Shown one piece after another: positions 1 through 9,267 of a DNA stretch of 47,266 nucleotides. A program made the translations under genes and the position numbers. Source of the stretch: Actinomyces sp. ICM47 (GTDB taxonomy: Bacteria > Actinomycetota > Actinomycetes > Actinomycetales > Actinomycetaceae). The notes below the pieces were generated by a model. The model saw only the letters and a program-made list of their open reading frames with translations, had not been told where the DNA came from and did no database searches. Numbering within the stretch: the stretch's first letter is position 1; the number at the start of each line of letters is the position of its first letter. Where the stretch lies: positions 1 to 47,266 of the forward strand of contig NZ_ALCA01000064.1 in NCBI RefSeq assembly GCF_000278725.1, in the 5' to 3' direction.

Positions 1-678
1 GCCGTTGAGCGGCTCGCCCAGGTGAGCGCGGCGCTGTCCGCCGCCCGCTGGCCCACCGCCACGGACGAGGTCTGGGCTGGGTTTGTGCGCGCCTTCGAGT
101 TCGAGGAAGCGACCGAAACGAGTCTCATCAACGGCACCTACGAGGGTGACTACGCCGAATTTGGCGATCTGGCGGCCTTCGCGCACGCCATCTCCCACGT
201 GACTGTTGCCCAGACGGTCGCCCACTCGGGCGGGCCCATCAACGTCATGCCCTCCCACGCCACCCTCGAGCTGGACATTCGCACGCTGCCCGGCGTCGAC
301 GATGACGACGTGGACGCCGCCATCGTGGCGGCCCTCGGCGATCTCGCGGACCACGTGCATATCGAGCGCCTCCTCAGTGAACCCGCCACGGCCTCGTCGA
401 CCGACACCGACCTGTACCGGGCGATCAAGGCGGCCCTCGCCAGGCGCTACCCGGGCGCGAGCGTCGTCCCCGTCCTCATGCCCGGTGGGACCGACCTGCG
501 CGTGGCCCGCAGGCACGGCGGCATCGGATACGGTTTCGGGGCCTACGACAGCGGGGCCAGCCTGGGCGACGTCTACGCCCAACTCCACGCACACGACGAA
601 CACATTGCGCTCGCGGACGTGCGCGCGACCGCCGAGGTGCTACACGACATCGTCACGCAGTACCTGACACATAGATGA
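1..678 (+). CDS. M20-family metallopeptidase, C-terminal part (5' end outside window)
   Basis: Frame 1 is open from base 1 to a TGA at 676-678, so this is the last 225 residues of a gene that begins upstream. M20 proteins are dinuclear-zinc amidohydrolases or dipeptidases that cleave peptides or acylated amino acids in the cytoplasm. Visible here are the lid/dimerisation domain (GPINVMPSHATLELDIRTLPG region, about residues 78-98) and the return to the catalytic domain, with a PGGTDLR motif and a late HAHDEHI motif that supplies a metal-ligand His near the C-terminus. It lies 117 bp upstream of a dipeptide-type ABC importer on the same strand, which fits a role in degrading imported peptides, but substrate specificity cannot be read from this fragment. 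The catalytic Asp/Glu of the N-terminal half lie outside the window. Confidence 0.85.
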   Translation, partial: AVERLAQVSAALSAARWPTATDEVWAGFVRAFEFEEATETSLINGTYEGDYAEFGDLAAFAHAISHVTVAQTVAHSGGPINVMPSHATLELDIRTLPGVDDDDVDAAIVAALGDLADHVHIERLLSEPATASSTDTDLYRAIKAALARRYPGASVVPVLMPGGTDLRVARRHGGIGYGFGAYDSGASLGDVYAQLHAHDEHIALADVRATAEVLHDIVTQYLTHR

Positions 679-795
679 CAAGTAATCAACTACTGTTACA
701 AATGGTCGCCTGACGAGGATCTTTCTCCCGAGACTTCTCCGGTGCATACGGTAGGTGTCGGCACTCCCGCCGCTACTAGACACAAGGAGACCCCG

Positions 796-2382
796 ATGCA
801 CATCGCACGCATCCCACGAACAGCAGCCGCCCTCGCCTCCGTCGCTGCCATGATGTGTGCGACCCTGGCCGCCTGCGCGCCGTCGGGAGGAACGGCCCAG
901 TCGGCTTCCCGCGAGGGAACCATCGCGGTCGGCTTGCCCGGATCCCTGTCCACCCTGGACACCGCGCACGAAACCGGCATCATCAACTACTACGTCGCGC
1001 AGGTCGTCTCCGAAGGACTGCTCGCCGTGGATAAGAACGGCCAGCTGATCCCCGCGATCGCCTCCTCGTACCACACGGACGACGCCCAGACGTGGGTCTT
1101 CGACATCCGCCCCGACGCCCTCTTCCAGGACGGCAACCCCGTCACTATCGACGACGTCCTCTTCTCCATCGACATCGCCAAAGACCCCGACAAGTCCCCG
1201 TCGTCGGCCAGCTACTGGCCCGCGGGCGTGCAGGCCGCCGGGAGCGGCGACAACCAGATCACGATCACCCTGCCCGCTCCCGCCGTTAACTTCGGGTGGA
1301 CGGTCACCGCGAACGGCGGCCTATGGATCACCGAGAAATCCTTCTACGAGGCGGCCGCCTCCTACGGGTCCTCGGCCGACCTCATCATGGGGACAGGCCC
1401 CTACAAGGCCGTCTCCTTCCAGCCAGACTCCAAGGCTGTGTTCACAAAGAGCGGCACCTGGTGGGGCGGAGACACCCCCGCCCAGACCATCGAGTTCGAC
1501 TTTTTCTCGGACGAGAACGCGCGCCTGCTCGCACATAAGAGCGGGCAGATCGACATCGCTACTCAGGTGCCCACCGACCAGGTCTCGCAATTCCAGGGCA
1601 TAGACGGCGTGAACGTCCTGACTGAATCCGACCGCTCCTACGTGGGCCTCACCTTCGACCAAAACATCGAACCCTTCGACGATATCCACGTTCGCAAGGC
1701 CGTCGCCCACGCCGTCGACCGCGACACCATCGTCTCCTCGATCCTCAAGGGGCAGGCGAGCGTCGCCACGGGTATCGAGCCGCCGGACCAGCTGGGCAGC
1801 GAGATCGGCGAACAGGCGGCCGCGGACGCGCAGGCGGGCCTGCCCATTGACTCCTTCGACCTCGACGCCGCGCGCGCCGAACTCGCCCAGTCCAAGGTCC
1901 CCGGCGGTTTCAGCGCCGAACTCACCTACCCGTCCTCCATCCCGGACCTGGGCTCCACGGCGCTGGCGATTGCCGACAACCTCAAGCAGATCGGCGTCAA
2001 CCTGACCGTCAGCTCCAAGCCCATCGAAGAATGGATCTCCGAGGTCGGCAGCGGCACCTACGGCCTGTCCTTCATGAGCTACACCTCCACGACGGGTGAC
2101 CCGGGCGAGGTGGCCGGCTGGCTGCTGGGGCCCGACAACCCGGCGCGCTACGAGAACGCGCAGGTCCAGGCCCTCATCGCCTCACAGGCCACCCAGACCG
2201 ACCCGAGCGCGCGCGTCACCGACATCGTCGAAGCCGAACGCATCGCACAGGACAACACGATCTACTCGCCGATCTGGTGGGGAAAGACTTCGACCGCCTT
2301 CTCCTCGCGCGTCACCCCAACGCAGTACACGCCCTACTTCTTCAACACCCCGTGGGCGGCCTCTCTGGAGCTGACGCGTTAA
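796..2382 (+). CDS. Oligopeptide/dipeptide ABC transporter substrate-binding lipoprotein (SBP family 5)
   Basis: This 528-residue extracellular solute-binding protein captures a ligand, probably a short peptide, and delivers it to the permeases encoded next. The start ATG at 796 is preceded by AAGGAG at 783-788; an in-frame GTG at 742 lacks such a site. Residues 1-28 form a lipoprotein signal peptide: a basic N-terminus, an Ala-rich hydrophobic core and the lipobox LAAC, whose Cys would be lipidated. The rest matches family 5: VGLPGSLSTLDTA after the signal, then the EGLLAVDKNG-type motif, the WVFDIRPDALFQDG strand and a VRKAVAHAVDRDTIV segment. Its TAA stop overlaps the permease ATG by one base, so the two are translationally coupled. 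Nickel or other family-5 ligands cannot be excluded, but the adjacent peptidase genes favour peptides. Confidence 0.92.
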   Translation: MHIARIPRTAAALASVAAMMCATLAACAPSGGTAQSASREGTIAVGLPGSLSTLDTAHETGIINYYVAQVVSEGLLAVDKNGQLIPAIASSYHTDDAQTWVFDIRPDALFQDGNPVTIDDVLFSIDIAKDPDKSPSSASYWPAGVQAAGSGDNQITITLPAPAVNFGWTVTANGGLWITEKSFYEAAASYGSSADLIMGTGPYKAVSFQPDSKAVFTKSGTWWGGDTPAQTIEFDFFSDENARLLAHKSGQIDIATQVPTDQVSQFQGIDGVNVLTESDRSYVGLTFDQNIEPFDDIHVRKAVAHAVDRDTIVSSILKGQASVATGIEPPDQLGSEIGEQAAADAQAGLPIDSFDLDAARAELAQSKVPGGFSAELTYPSSIPDLGSTALAIADNLKQIGVNLTVSSKPIEEWISEVGSGTYGLSFMSYTSTTGDPGEVAGWLLGPDNPARYENAQVQALIASQATQTDPSARVTDIVEAERIAQDNTIYSPIWWGKTSTAFSSRVTPTQYTPYFFNTPWAASLELTR

Positions 2383-3332
2383 TGCTGCGTTACATCCTGC
2401 GCCGCCTCACCGGGGCGGTAGTGGTGATGCTCGCCCTGTCCTTCCTGGTCTTCTCCCTCCTGTACCTGGTACCCGGAGATCCCGTGAAGATCCTGGTGGG
2501 CACGCGCCGCCTCACCCCCGAAGTCCGCCAGGCCGTGACCGCGCGCTACGGCCTCGACGAACCCCTTCTCCTGCGCTACTGGCATTGGCTGACCCGCGCG
2601 CTCACCGGCGACTTCGGGGACTCGGTGCGATCAGCGACCCCCGTCACGGATGTCCTCGCCTCCCGCGTCTCCCTCACCGCGTGGCTCACCATCGGAGCGT
2701 TCCTCCTGGCCGTCGCCGTCGGCATTCCCCTGGGAATCCTCGCCGCGCGACGCAAAGGAACGTGGGTCGACCGCACTATCGTCGGCTGGTCCGTCGTCGG
2801 CGTGTCCGCACCCGGCTTCGCCCTCGGACTCGTCCTCCTCTATGTTTTCGGACTCATGCTCGGCTGGTTCCCCGTTTTCGGCGAAGGCACCGGCCTGGCC
2901 GACACCCTCTGGCATCTCACCCTGCCCGCCATCGCCCTGGCCACCGGCATCGGTGCCATGCTCGTGCGCATCACGCGCGCAGCCGTCGGCGCAGAACTGA
3001 GCCAAGACTACGTGACCTTCGCGCGCTCGCGGGGTGTGCCGAGCCGCCGGATCACGGCCATGTACGTGCGGGGAGCGGCCCTGCCGATCCTGACCTCCGG
3101 CGGCCTGATCCTCGGGACGCTGTTCGGGTCGACGGTCCTGGTCGAGGAGGCGTTCTCCCTGCCCGGCCTCGGCCAGCTGCTCGCCGACTCCATCACCTAC
3201 AAGGATGTGCCCGTCGTGCAGGCGATTGCGCTGCTCGTCGCGGTCGTCATCATCGCCGTGACGCTGATCGTTGACGTTGCCGCGTTCGCCGTCGATCCAC
3301 GTCAGGCGGTGGGCGAGGGGAGGGGAGCGTGA
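2382..3332 (+). CDS. ABC transporter permease, DppB/OppB type
   Basis: This 316-residue inner-membrane subunit forms one half of the peptide translocation channel. The ATG at 2382 shares a base with the upstream TAA. The N-terminus (MLRYILRRLTGAVVVMLALS) is the usual cytoplasmic RR segment followed by TM1. The periplasmic loop contains YLVPGDPVKILVG and RYGLDEPLLLRYWHWL, both typical of DppB. About six hydrophobic segments follow, and the EAA-like coupling loop SRGVPSRRITAMYVRGAALP, near residues 226-245, would contact the ATPase. The C-terminal VEEAFSLPGLGQLLADSI is a strong family signature. It overlaps the next permease by one base (TGATG). It should pair with the DppC-type protein and the fused ATPase of the same operon. 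Confidence 0.93.
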   Translation: MLRYILRRLTGAVVVMLALSFLVFSLLYLVPGDPVKILVGTRRLTPEVRQAVTARYGLDEPLLLRYWHWLTRALTGDFGDSVRSATPVTDVLASRVSLTAWLTIGAFLLAVAVGIPLGILAARRKGTWVDRTIVGWSVVGVSAPGFALGLVLLYVFGLMLGWFPVFGEGTGLADTLWHLTLPAIALATGIGAMLVRITRAAVGAELSQDYVTFARSRGVPSRRITAMYVRGAALPILTSGGLILGTLFGSTVLVEEAFSLPGLGQLLADSITYKDVPVVQAIALLVAVVIIAVTLIVDVAAFAVDPRQAVGEGRGA

Positions 3333-4189
3333 TGGCGGTGTCGTTGTCTCCTCGCGTCCTGGGACGAGGCCTGGGCTCGGCTGCGCGCCGCGTCCCCGGT
3401 TCCGTGGTCCTCTCCGTGGCGTTTCTTGGCCTGGTAGCCGTGTGCGTCCTCTTCTCCTCGGTGTTGGTGCCCGGCGCGTTGGACCAACACGTCGCCTTGG
3501 GCGTCACCCCGGCGGGAACGCCCGGCCACCTGCTGGGCACCGACAAGGTGGGGCGCGACGTCCTCGCCCTGACGGTTGCCGGTGCGCGCTCGGCGGTCGT
3601 CGGTCCTCTCGTCATCGCGGTGGGGTCCATGGCGGCCGGTCTGGTCTTCGGGATGAGCGCCGCGTGGTGGGGCGGGGCCTGGGATGCGTGCGTGTCTCGC
3701 TCCTGCGAGGTGCTGCTCTCGCTTCCCGTCACGCTCCTCGCGATCGTTGTCGCGGGTGTGATCGGCGGCAGCTACTGGGTGACGGTCGGCGTCCTTATCG
3801 TGCTCTTCGCGCCCTCGGACATCCGCATGATTCGCTCGGCGACCCTCGCGCAGAAGCCGCAGCCCTACATTGAAGCGACGCGGGTGCTGGGCCTGTCCGG
3901 CCCCCGTATCCTCGGCATCCACGTCCTGCCCAATATCACGCCGATTGTGTGGGCGAATCTCTTTGTCAACATCGCCTTCGCGCTCGTGTCCCTGTCCGGC
4001 CTGTCCTACCTGGGCCTGGGCGTCGGGGCACAAGACGCCGACTGGGGGCGACAGCTGGCCGACGGGCGCGCAATCCTCGCCCAGAACCCAGCCGCCGCGG
4101 TGGCTTCCGGCCTCGCCATCATCATCACAGCCACGGCGATCAACATCGCAGGGGATTGGGTCGCCGAACGACAGGAGGGCGAGCGATGA
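3332..4189 (+). CDS. ABC transporter permease, DppC/OppC type
   Basis: This 285-residue second permease completes the membrane channel of the importer. The ATG at 3332 is chosen because it overlaps the previous stop as TGATG and has a GGGGAGG run just upstream; a GTG one codon earlier would add one residue. The N-terminus is basic, then TM1. The periplasmic loop has HLLGTDKVGRDVL, the hallmark GTDxxGRD of DppC/OppC. The coupling helix is in ATRVLGLSGPRILGIHVLPN, and LSGLSYLGLG is the conserved segment before the last membrane helix. The end of the gene overlaps the ATPase gene by four bases (ATGA at 4186-4189), so stoichiometric expression is likely. Confidence 0.93.
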   Translation: MAVSLSPRVLGRGLGSAARRVPGSVVLSVAFLGLVAVCVLFSSVLVPGALDQHVALGVTPAGTPGHLLGTDKVGRDVLALTVAGARSAVVGPLVIAVGSMAAGLVFGMSAAWWGGAWDACVSRSCEVLLSLPVTLLAIVVAGVIGGSYWVTVGVLIVLFAPSDIRMIRSATLAQKPQPYIEATRVLGLSGPRILGIHVLPNITPIVWANLFVNIAFALVSLSGLSYLGLGVGAQDADWGRQLADGRAILAQNPAAAVASGLAIIITATAINIAGDWVAERQEGER

Positions 4190-5742
4190 ACCAGCCTCTG
4201 TCCGATTTTCCCAGCCACGGCCTCGTCGCCTCCCACGTGAGCGTGACCGACCGCGCTGGACACGTGATCGTCGACGACGTGAGCGTGCACGCGCGCCCCG
4301 GGCGCACTCTCGTCATCGTGGGTGAATCAGGCGCGGGCAAATCGATGCTCGCGCGCACGCTGTGCGCGCTGACGCCATCCGCGCTATCCGCCAGCGGAAC
4401 GGTGTCGCTGGGTGGAGAAGACTACGACCTGGCGACCGATCAAGGACGCTTGAAGAAGCAGCGTGGGGGCGGCATCGTCTGGCTCCCGCAAGACCCCTTC
4501 ACCTCGCTCGCTCCGACCATACGCTGCGCCAAGCAGGTGACGGCTGCCCGCACGGGCAGGCGCTCCGAGCGCGCCCAGCGTTCACGTGCGCTACTCGCAG
4601 AGGTTGGCCTCGACGCGCGCGTCGCCCGCTCGTACCCGCACGAGCTGTCGGGCGGCATGCGTCAACGCGTCGCCATCGCGGCCGCCCTCGACTCCGAGCC
4701 GGGGGTGCTCATCGCCGACGAGCCGACGACCGCCCTGGATGTCACGACGCAGCGCGACATCCTGACGCTGCTGACGCGCCTGCGCGACGAGCGCGGCATG
4801 ACGCTCGTGCTGGTCACCCACGACCTGGCGCTCGCACGGCAGTTCGGCGACGACGTCATCGTCATGAAAGACGGCCAGATCGTCGAAGAGGGAGCAATCA
4901 ACGAGGTGCTGGTGTCGCCGCGCCACGAGTACACGAAACGACTGGCTGACGCGGAGCCGCGGATCGATGGACCAAATCCGCGCGCGGGGCACGAGCCTCA
5001 CGTGGGCGCAGACGTGGTTGTCGAGGTGCGAGACCTGACCAAGGTGTTCCGCTCACGCAAGGACACCCGCGTCGCCCTCAGGGGCGTCTCCCTCAACGTC
5101 GCACCGGGAGAATCCATCGGCATCGTCGGAGAATCCGGCTCGGGCAAGACGACGCTCGCGCGCATCATCGTCGGGCTGGAACACGCCGATTCGGGCACCG
5201 TGCGCGTGAACGCCCAGGCCGAACGAGGCCCCGCAGTCGGCATCGTCTTCCAAAACCCCTACTCGGCTCTCAACCCTGCGCGCACCATCGGCCAGACACT
5301 CGCCGAGGCGGCCGCCGTCGCCGGTCGACCGGCCAGCGATGTTCCCGACCTGCTCGCCGCCGTTGACCTGCCCGCCGAGTACGCGAAGCGCCGCCCAGCC
5401 CGCCTGTCGGGCGGGGAACGCCAGCGCGTGGCAATCGCGCGCGCCCTCGCCACGCGCCCGCGCGTCCTCATCGCCGACGAGGCCGTCTCCGCCCTCGACG
5501 TCTCCGTGCAGGCCTCCGTCCTGGAGCTACTCACGCGCCTGCAAACCGAGCAAGGCTTCGCCCTGCTCTTCATCACGCACGACCTGGCGGTCGCCCGAGC
5601 CATGTGCGACCGCCTCGTCGTCATGAAAGACGGGGTGGTCGTCGAACAAGGACGCACGGAGGAGATCCTGCGCCATCCCACGAAGGAATACACGGCCGAC
5701 CTGCTCGCCGCCGTGCCCGGCCGTCAGGCGCAGTCGGCATGA
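4186..5742 (+). CDS. Fused dual-domain peptide ABC transporter ATPase (DppD-DppF type)
   Basis: This 518-residue cytoplasmic ATPase carries both nucleotide-binding domains of the importer in one chain. Domain 1 has Walker A GESGAGKS at residues 46-53, signature LSGGMRQRV and Walker B VLIADEPTTALD. Domain 2, from about residue 280, has Walker A GESGSGKT, a Q-loop in VFQNPYSALNP, signature LSGGERQRV and Walker B VLIADEAVSALD. Both domains keep the catalytic Glu and the switch His (THDLA), so both sites look competent. The shortened linker lacks an obvious oligopeptide C-terminal extension with Cys ligands after domain 1. The start at 4186 overlaps the permease stop as ATGA and the stop overlaps the C39-like gene as ATGA. 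Confidence 0.93.
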   Translation: MNQPLSDFPSHGLVASHVSVTDRAGHVIVDDVSVHARPGRTLVIVGESGAGKSMLARTLCALTPSALSASGTVSLGGEDYDLATDQGRLKKQRGGGIVWLPQDPFTSLAPTIRCAKQVTAARTGRRSERAQRSRALLAEVGLDARVARSYPHELSGGMRQRVAIAAALDSEPGVLIADEPTTALDVTTQRDILTLLTRLRDERGMTLVLVTHDLALARQFGDDVIVMKDGQIVEEGAINEVLVSPRHEYTKRLADAEPRIDGPNPRAGHEPHVGADVVVEVRDLTKVFRSRKDTRVALRGVSLNVAPGESIGIVGESGSGKTTLARIIVGLEHADSGTVRVNAQAERGPAVGIVFQNPYSALNPARTIGQTLAEAAAVAGRPASDVPDLLAAVDLPAEYAKRRPARLSGGERQRVAIARALATRPRVLIADEAVSALDVSVQASVLELLTRLQTEQGFALLFITHDLAVARAMCDRLVVMKDGVVVEQGRTEEILRHPTKEYTADLLAAVPGRQAQSA

Positions 5743-6845
5743 GCGCTCGCCACAGCGTCGAAGCAACGCCGATCACACCCGGGGGCGGCGCGCGCGACCA
5801 ACTACTCGCCCTCGGCGTGACCGACCACGACGCACAGCTCTGGGCCATGATGGGCCCCGCAGTGTCGGCCACACTGTGGACCTACAGGGACCACGCGCTG
5901 CTCGAAACCCACCGGGCCACATCCGCTCACCGAACAATCAGCGCAACCTGCCTCCTGCACGAGGCAGCAACGACAACCGAGAACGATACGCATACACCGC
6001 GCTGGGAGACTCTCATCCAGGCGGTCATCGACTCAGCGCCGAACGCCCCGCTGATCAAGGCCGTGTCACGCGAGACGAACTCCCGCTGGGAGGCCGCGCT
6101 GCGCTCGCGGGGCTTCGCGCCCGCTGGCGTCGTCGGCTCTCCGCTGTCCATCGAGGAACACTCTGATCACGGTCACGCGCTCGTACGCGCCTGGCTGCGA
6201 TGGAACGGCCCGGGCGTGCCTATTCCTGCCTATGTTCGCCAGAAAACCGAGTTCACATGCGGACCTGCGAGCGCCCTCATGGCCCTCGCGCACGCCTGCG
6301 GTGCCGTTCCCGCCCAGGTCAGCCACGGCCTCGTCGAGGAGATGGAGCTGTGGCGCGAGGCCACGTATTCGCTCGGTGTGGGACCCTACGGGCTGGCATC
6401 CTCCCTGGCCAGGCGCGGTCTGGCGGTCGAAGTCCTCGTGACGCACGACGGTCCCGTCGTTGGGCTGATGCGTGCGCATGCTGCGTCGCCTGCTGTGCGT
6501 CGGGCGATCCACGACCAGCATGTGGACGAAGCGCGCGGCCTCGGGGTGCATGACCGCATCGGACCCGCCAGCCTCAAGGACCTGCGCGGGGCGTTGGCGA
6601 GCGGCAAACGCGCGATCATGCTGGTCGACTTGGAGAACCTGAACGGGGAGCCGACCCCACACTGGGTGTACGTGTGGGGGATCGTCGGTGACTGTGCGCT
6701 GGTCCACGACCCGTGGAACGATGAACAATTCGGCGAGACATGGGTGGAAACCTGGGCGGAGGCACTCACGCTGGAACAACTCTGGGAATCCGCCCAGTGG
6801 GAGGAAACCGCGCGGGCCAGGGCGTGCATACTCGTGACGCGCTGA
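5739..6845 (+). CDS. C39-like papain-fold cysteine peptidase family protein
   Basis: This 368-residue protein is last in the peptide-transport operon and overlaps the ATPase gene by four bases. The C-terminal half matches the C39-like (DUF3335-type) cysteine peptidase fold: YVRQKTEFTCGPASALMAL with candidate nucleophile Cys174, HWVYVWGI with His308 and LVHDPW with Asp324, in the order and spacing of a Cys-His-Asp triad. No signal peptide or membrane segment is evident, so it should act in the cytoplasm. Related proteins often carry an N-terminal GNAT acetyltransferase domain; residues 1-155 here could be a degenerate version (WEAALRSRGFAPAGVV resembles its end), but I cannot confirm this. From context it may process imported peptides. 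Alternatives are a transglutaminase- or bacteriocin-leader-type peptidase. The codon use in its first 450 bases is rich in A and C. Confidence 0.7.
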   Translation: MSARHSVEATPITPGGGARDQLLALGVTDHDAQLWAMMGPAVSATLWTYRDHALLETHRATSAHRTISATCLLHEAATTTENDTHTPRWETLIQAVIDSAPNAPLIKAVSRETNSRWEAALRSRGFAPAGVVGSPLSIEEHSDHGHALVRAWLRWNGPGVPIPAYVRQKTEFTCGPASALMALAHACGAVPAQVSHGLVEEMELWREATYSLGVGPYGLASSLARRGLAVEVLVTHDGPVVGLMRAHAASPAVRRAIHDQHVDEARGLGVHDRIGPASLKDLRGALASGKRAIMLVDLENLNGEPTPHWVYVWGIVGDCALVHDPWNDEQFGETWVETWAEALTLEQLWESAQWEETARARACILVTR

Positions 6846-6866
6846 CGCGTCTGGCCTGGGCACACA

Positions 6867-6916
6867 ACGAGGCCGGGGCCAGGTCACCTGAACAGTGAAC
6901 CCGGCCCCGGCCTCGT
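6867..6916. terminator. Bidirectional stem-loop terminator built from inverted ACGAGGCCGGGG copies
   Basis: A perfect 14-bp inverted repeat (6867-6880 with 6903-6916) encloses a 22-base loop between two convergent genes. There is no T-run on either side. Each arm contains one exact copy of the dispersed 12-mer. Confidence 0.75.
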
Positions 6917-6933
6917 GAAACGACGTGAAACGT

Positions 6934-8298
6934 TCAGAGAACCATCGCGGCGATCCAGCCGCCGATGAGCAGCGGAATGTTGTAGTGGATGAACTCGGGG
7001 ATGACCGTGTCTCGCATGTGGTCGTGCTGACCATCCACGTTCAGACCGGCTGTCGGACCCAGCGTCGAGTCGGAGGCGGGGGAACCGGCATCGCCCAACG
7101 CGCCCGCCGTGCCGATGATTGCGACCGTGGCGGTGGCGGAGAAGCCCAGCGTCACGCACAGGGGCACGTAGATCGCGGAAATAATCGGCAGCGTCGAGAA
7201 CGAAGAGCCGATGCCCATCGTGATGATCAGACCCACGAGCAGCATGATGACGGCGGCCAGCGCCTTGGAACCGTTGAACATCGCGGAGGTCTGCTCGACG
7301 AGGGGTTCGATCTGGCCCGAAGCCTTCAGGACAGCCGCGTAGCCCTGGGCGGTGATCATGATAAGGCCGATGAGGCTCATCATGCGCATGCCGCCAGAGA
7401 AGACGTCGTCCGCCTGCTGCCACGGCACGACGCGCATGGCGAGCATGAGGCACAGGCCCACGAGAGCGCCCACGAGGAGCGGGTCGGCCTCGGAGTCCAT
7501 CTTGGTCAGGACAGCCTGGATGACGAAGCAGGCGACGAGGGCGATGACGGCCGCCCAGACCTTCTTCATGTCGATTGGCTTGTCATCTTGGGAGCTGAAC
7601 TCTGTCTCGCGCTGCTCGTACTCGCGCGGCTTGCGGTAGGAGACCAGCAGGGCGATAGCGCAGCCCACGGCCATCGAGGCGGCCGGGATCGCCATGGCGG
7701 CCATCGGGTTGACGATGCCCTCGACGGGCAGGCCCGCGTCTTCAATATTCTTGTAGAGAATGTCGTGCAGGAAGATACGACCGAAGCCGATTGGCACGAA
7801 CATGTAGGTGGTGACGATGCCGAAGGTGATTGCACAGGCGACCAGGCGGCGGTCCATCTTCAGCTCGTTCATGACTCCGATGAGCGGGGGTACCAGCAGC
7901 GGAATGAACGCGATGTGAATCGGGATGAGGTTCTGGCTCATCACGCCCATGACGAGGACGCCGCCGAGGATGCCCCACTTCACGGAGCGGGCGACGCGCG
8001 CCGAGTTCGACTGGTCGGCGTTGCGCAGCTTGGCGATGATCCAGTTCGCCAGCAGGCGCGGCAGACCCGAGTGGGCCACCGACATCGCGAACGCGCCGAG
8101 GAGGGCGTAGGACAGGGCGATCTTGGCGCCGCCGGCCAGGCCGTCCTGGAAGGCGACCATCGTGCCCGAAATACCCATTCCGGCCACCAGGCCGCCCACC
8201 AGCGAGGCGACGAAAAGCGAGATAACGACGTGCACGCGTGCGACGCTGAGGACCAGCATGACGATCACGGAGAGCACGACTGCGTTGAAAAGCAACAT
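6934..8298 (-). CDS. NhaC-type Na+/H+ antiporter family membrane protein
   Basis: This 454-residue polytopic membrane protein has about 11-12 hydrophobic segments. The start is placed at the ATG (8296-8298) giving MLLFNAVVLSVIVMLVLS, with AGGAA upstream on the minus strand; an upstream in-frame start adds only 12 unconserved residues. Family landmarks are the N-terminal pair of helices with HVVISLFVASLVGGLVAGM, the long central region with SQNLIPIHIAFIPLLVPPL, and the re-entrant ITMGIGSSFSTLPIISAIYV followed by GALGDAGSPASDSTLGPTAG. The protein probably exchanges protons for sodium or a small organic solute; members of this family range from Na+/H+ to amino-acid or malate/lactate exchangers. 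It lies 78 bp downstream of proC on the same strand and may be cotranscribed, which makes an amino-acid-related substrate possible but unproven. Confidence 0.82.
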   Translation of the reverse strand: MLLFNAVVLSVIVMLVLSVARVHVVISLFVASLVGGLVAGMGISGTMVAFQDGLAGGAKIALSYALLGAFAMSVAHSGLPRLLANWIIAKLRNADQSNSARVARSVKWGILGGVLVMGVMSQNLIPIHIAFIPLLVPPLIGVMNELKMDRRLVACAITFGIVTTYMFVPIGFGRIFLHDILYKNIEDAGLPVEGIVNPMAAMAIPAASMAVGCAIALLVSYRKPREYEQRETEFSSQDDKPIDMKKVWAAVIALVACFVIQAVLTKMDSEADPLLVGALVGLCLMLAMRVVPWQQADDVFSGGMRMMSLIGLIMITAQGYAAVLKASGQIEPLVEQTSAMFNGSKALAAVIMLLVGLIITMGIGSSFSTLPIISAIYVPLCVTLGFSATATVAIIGTAGALGDAGSPASDSTLGPTAGLNVDGQHDHMRDTVIPEFIHYNIPLLIGGWIAAMVL

Positions 8299-8376
8299 GA
8301 GTGTTCCTGTGTTGAGGGTGCGCGAAAGCGCCACGTGAGGTGGAGAAAGTAAGCCGCGTCGCGGCAGGTGGTGGTG

Positions 8377-9183
8377 TCAGCCGAGATGGGAATCGGCGTG
8401 GATGGAGGCGTCGACAGCACCTACCAGTGCGTTCGACAAACCACCTTCCTCGGCGGCCAGCAATCCTGCGATTGTGGTGCCGCCGGGGCTCGTCACCCGG
8501 TCAATGAGTTGCGCGGGGATTGTGCCCGCCTCGCGCTCAGCGAGGAGCAGCGTGGCGGCTCCCGCCATCGCCTGCGCCGCGATCTCGACGGCGCTGTCCT
8601 TGGACAGCCCGTACTTGAGGCCCGCGCGGGCGAACGTATCAATAATCTGGAAATACCAGGCCGGAGAGCACGAGGCCAGGGCCTGGAACACAGGGAAATA
8701 GTCCTCGTCAATGAGGATGGTTCGACCGACCGAGTTCATGAGGTCGCGCACGGCGTCCACCTGCGCGTCGCTGGTCCGGCAGGCGGTGAGGGCAGTCATG
8801 GACTGTCCGACGGTGGCCGCCACGTTCGGCATGACGCGAATGAGGGGGATGCCCGAGCCGAAATCCTGCGTGATCTGGTCGAGGGTGCGCCCGGCGGCCA
8901 GGGACACGACGCACGCGTCGGGGCGTCCGACCACGATGGAGTCGATCTCCTTGATAACCGTGCGCTGGTCCTTGGGCTTGACAGCCAGGATGATGATGTC
9001 AACCTGGCGTGCCAGGGACGTGTTCGACGACGCGGCGGTCGCGCCCAGCTCGTCGGCCAGGTCGCAGGCCTTAGCAGCCGTGCGGTTAGAGAAGACCAGC
9101 GTCGCAGGATCGACACCGGACGCGACGGCACCGCGAGCGATGGCCTGGGCCATGGCTCCCGTTCCGATAAATCCGATGCGCAT
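8377..9183 (-). CDS. proC: Pyrroline-5-carboxylate reductase
   Basis: ProC reduces 1-pyrroline-5-carboxylate to L-proline with NAD(P)H, the last step of proline synthesis, in the cytoplasm. The 268-residue length is normal. The N-terminal Rossmann fold begins at once with MRIGFIGTGAMAQAI (GxGxxA dinucleotide motif). VKPKDQ and LIRVMPNVAATVGQSMTAL mark the middle, and the C-terminal helical domain contains VTSPGGTTIAGL, the family signature that binds substrate. The ATG at 9181-9183 was chosen because the Rossmann strand starts right after it and GGGAGA lies upstream on the minus strand. It is followed by the antiporter gene on the same strand. All key motifs are present. Confidence 0.95.
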   Translation of the reverse strand: MRIGFIGTGAMAQAIARGAVASGVDPATLVFSNRTAAKACDLADELGATAASSNTSLARQVDIIILAVKPKDQRTVIKEIDSIVVGRPDACVVSLAAGRTLDQITQDFGSGIPLIRVMPNVAATVGQSMTALTACRTSDAQVDAVRDLMNSVGRTILIDEDYFPVFQALASCSPAWYFQIIDTFARAGLKYGLSKDSAVEIAAQAMAGAATLLLAEREAGTIPAQLIDRVTSPGGTTIAGLLAAEEGGLSNALVGAVDASIHADSHLG

Positions 9184-9267
9184 GAGACTCTCCCTGCGAG
9201 TGTTGGTCACTTGCCACGCAGCCTACCCGCATTTTGCCTGCTCTTGGCGTGATGGTCGAACTGTGAG

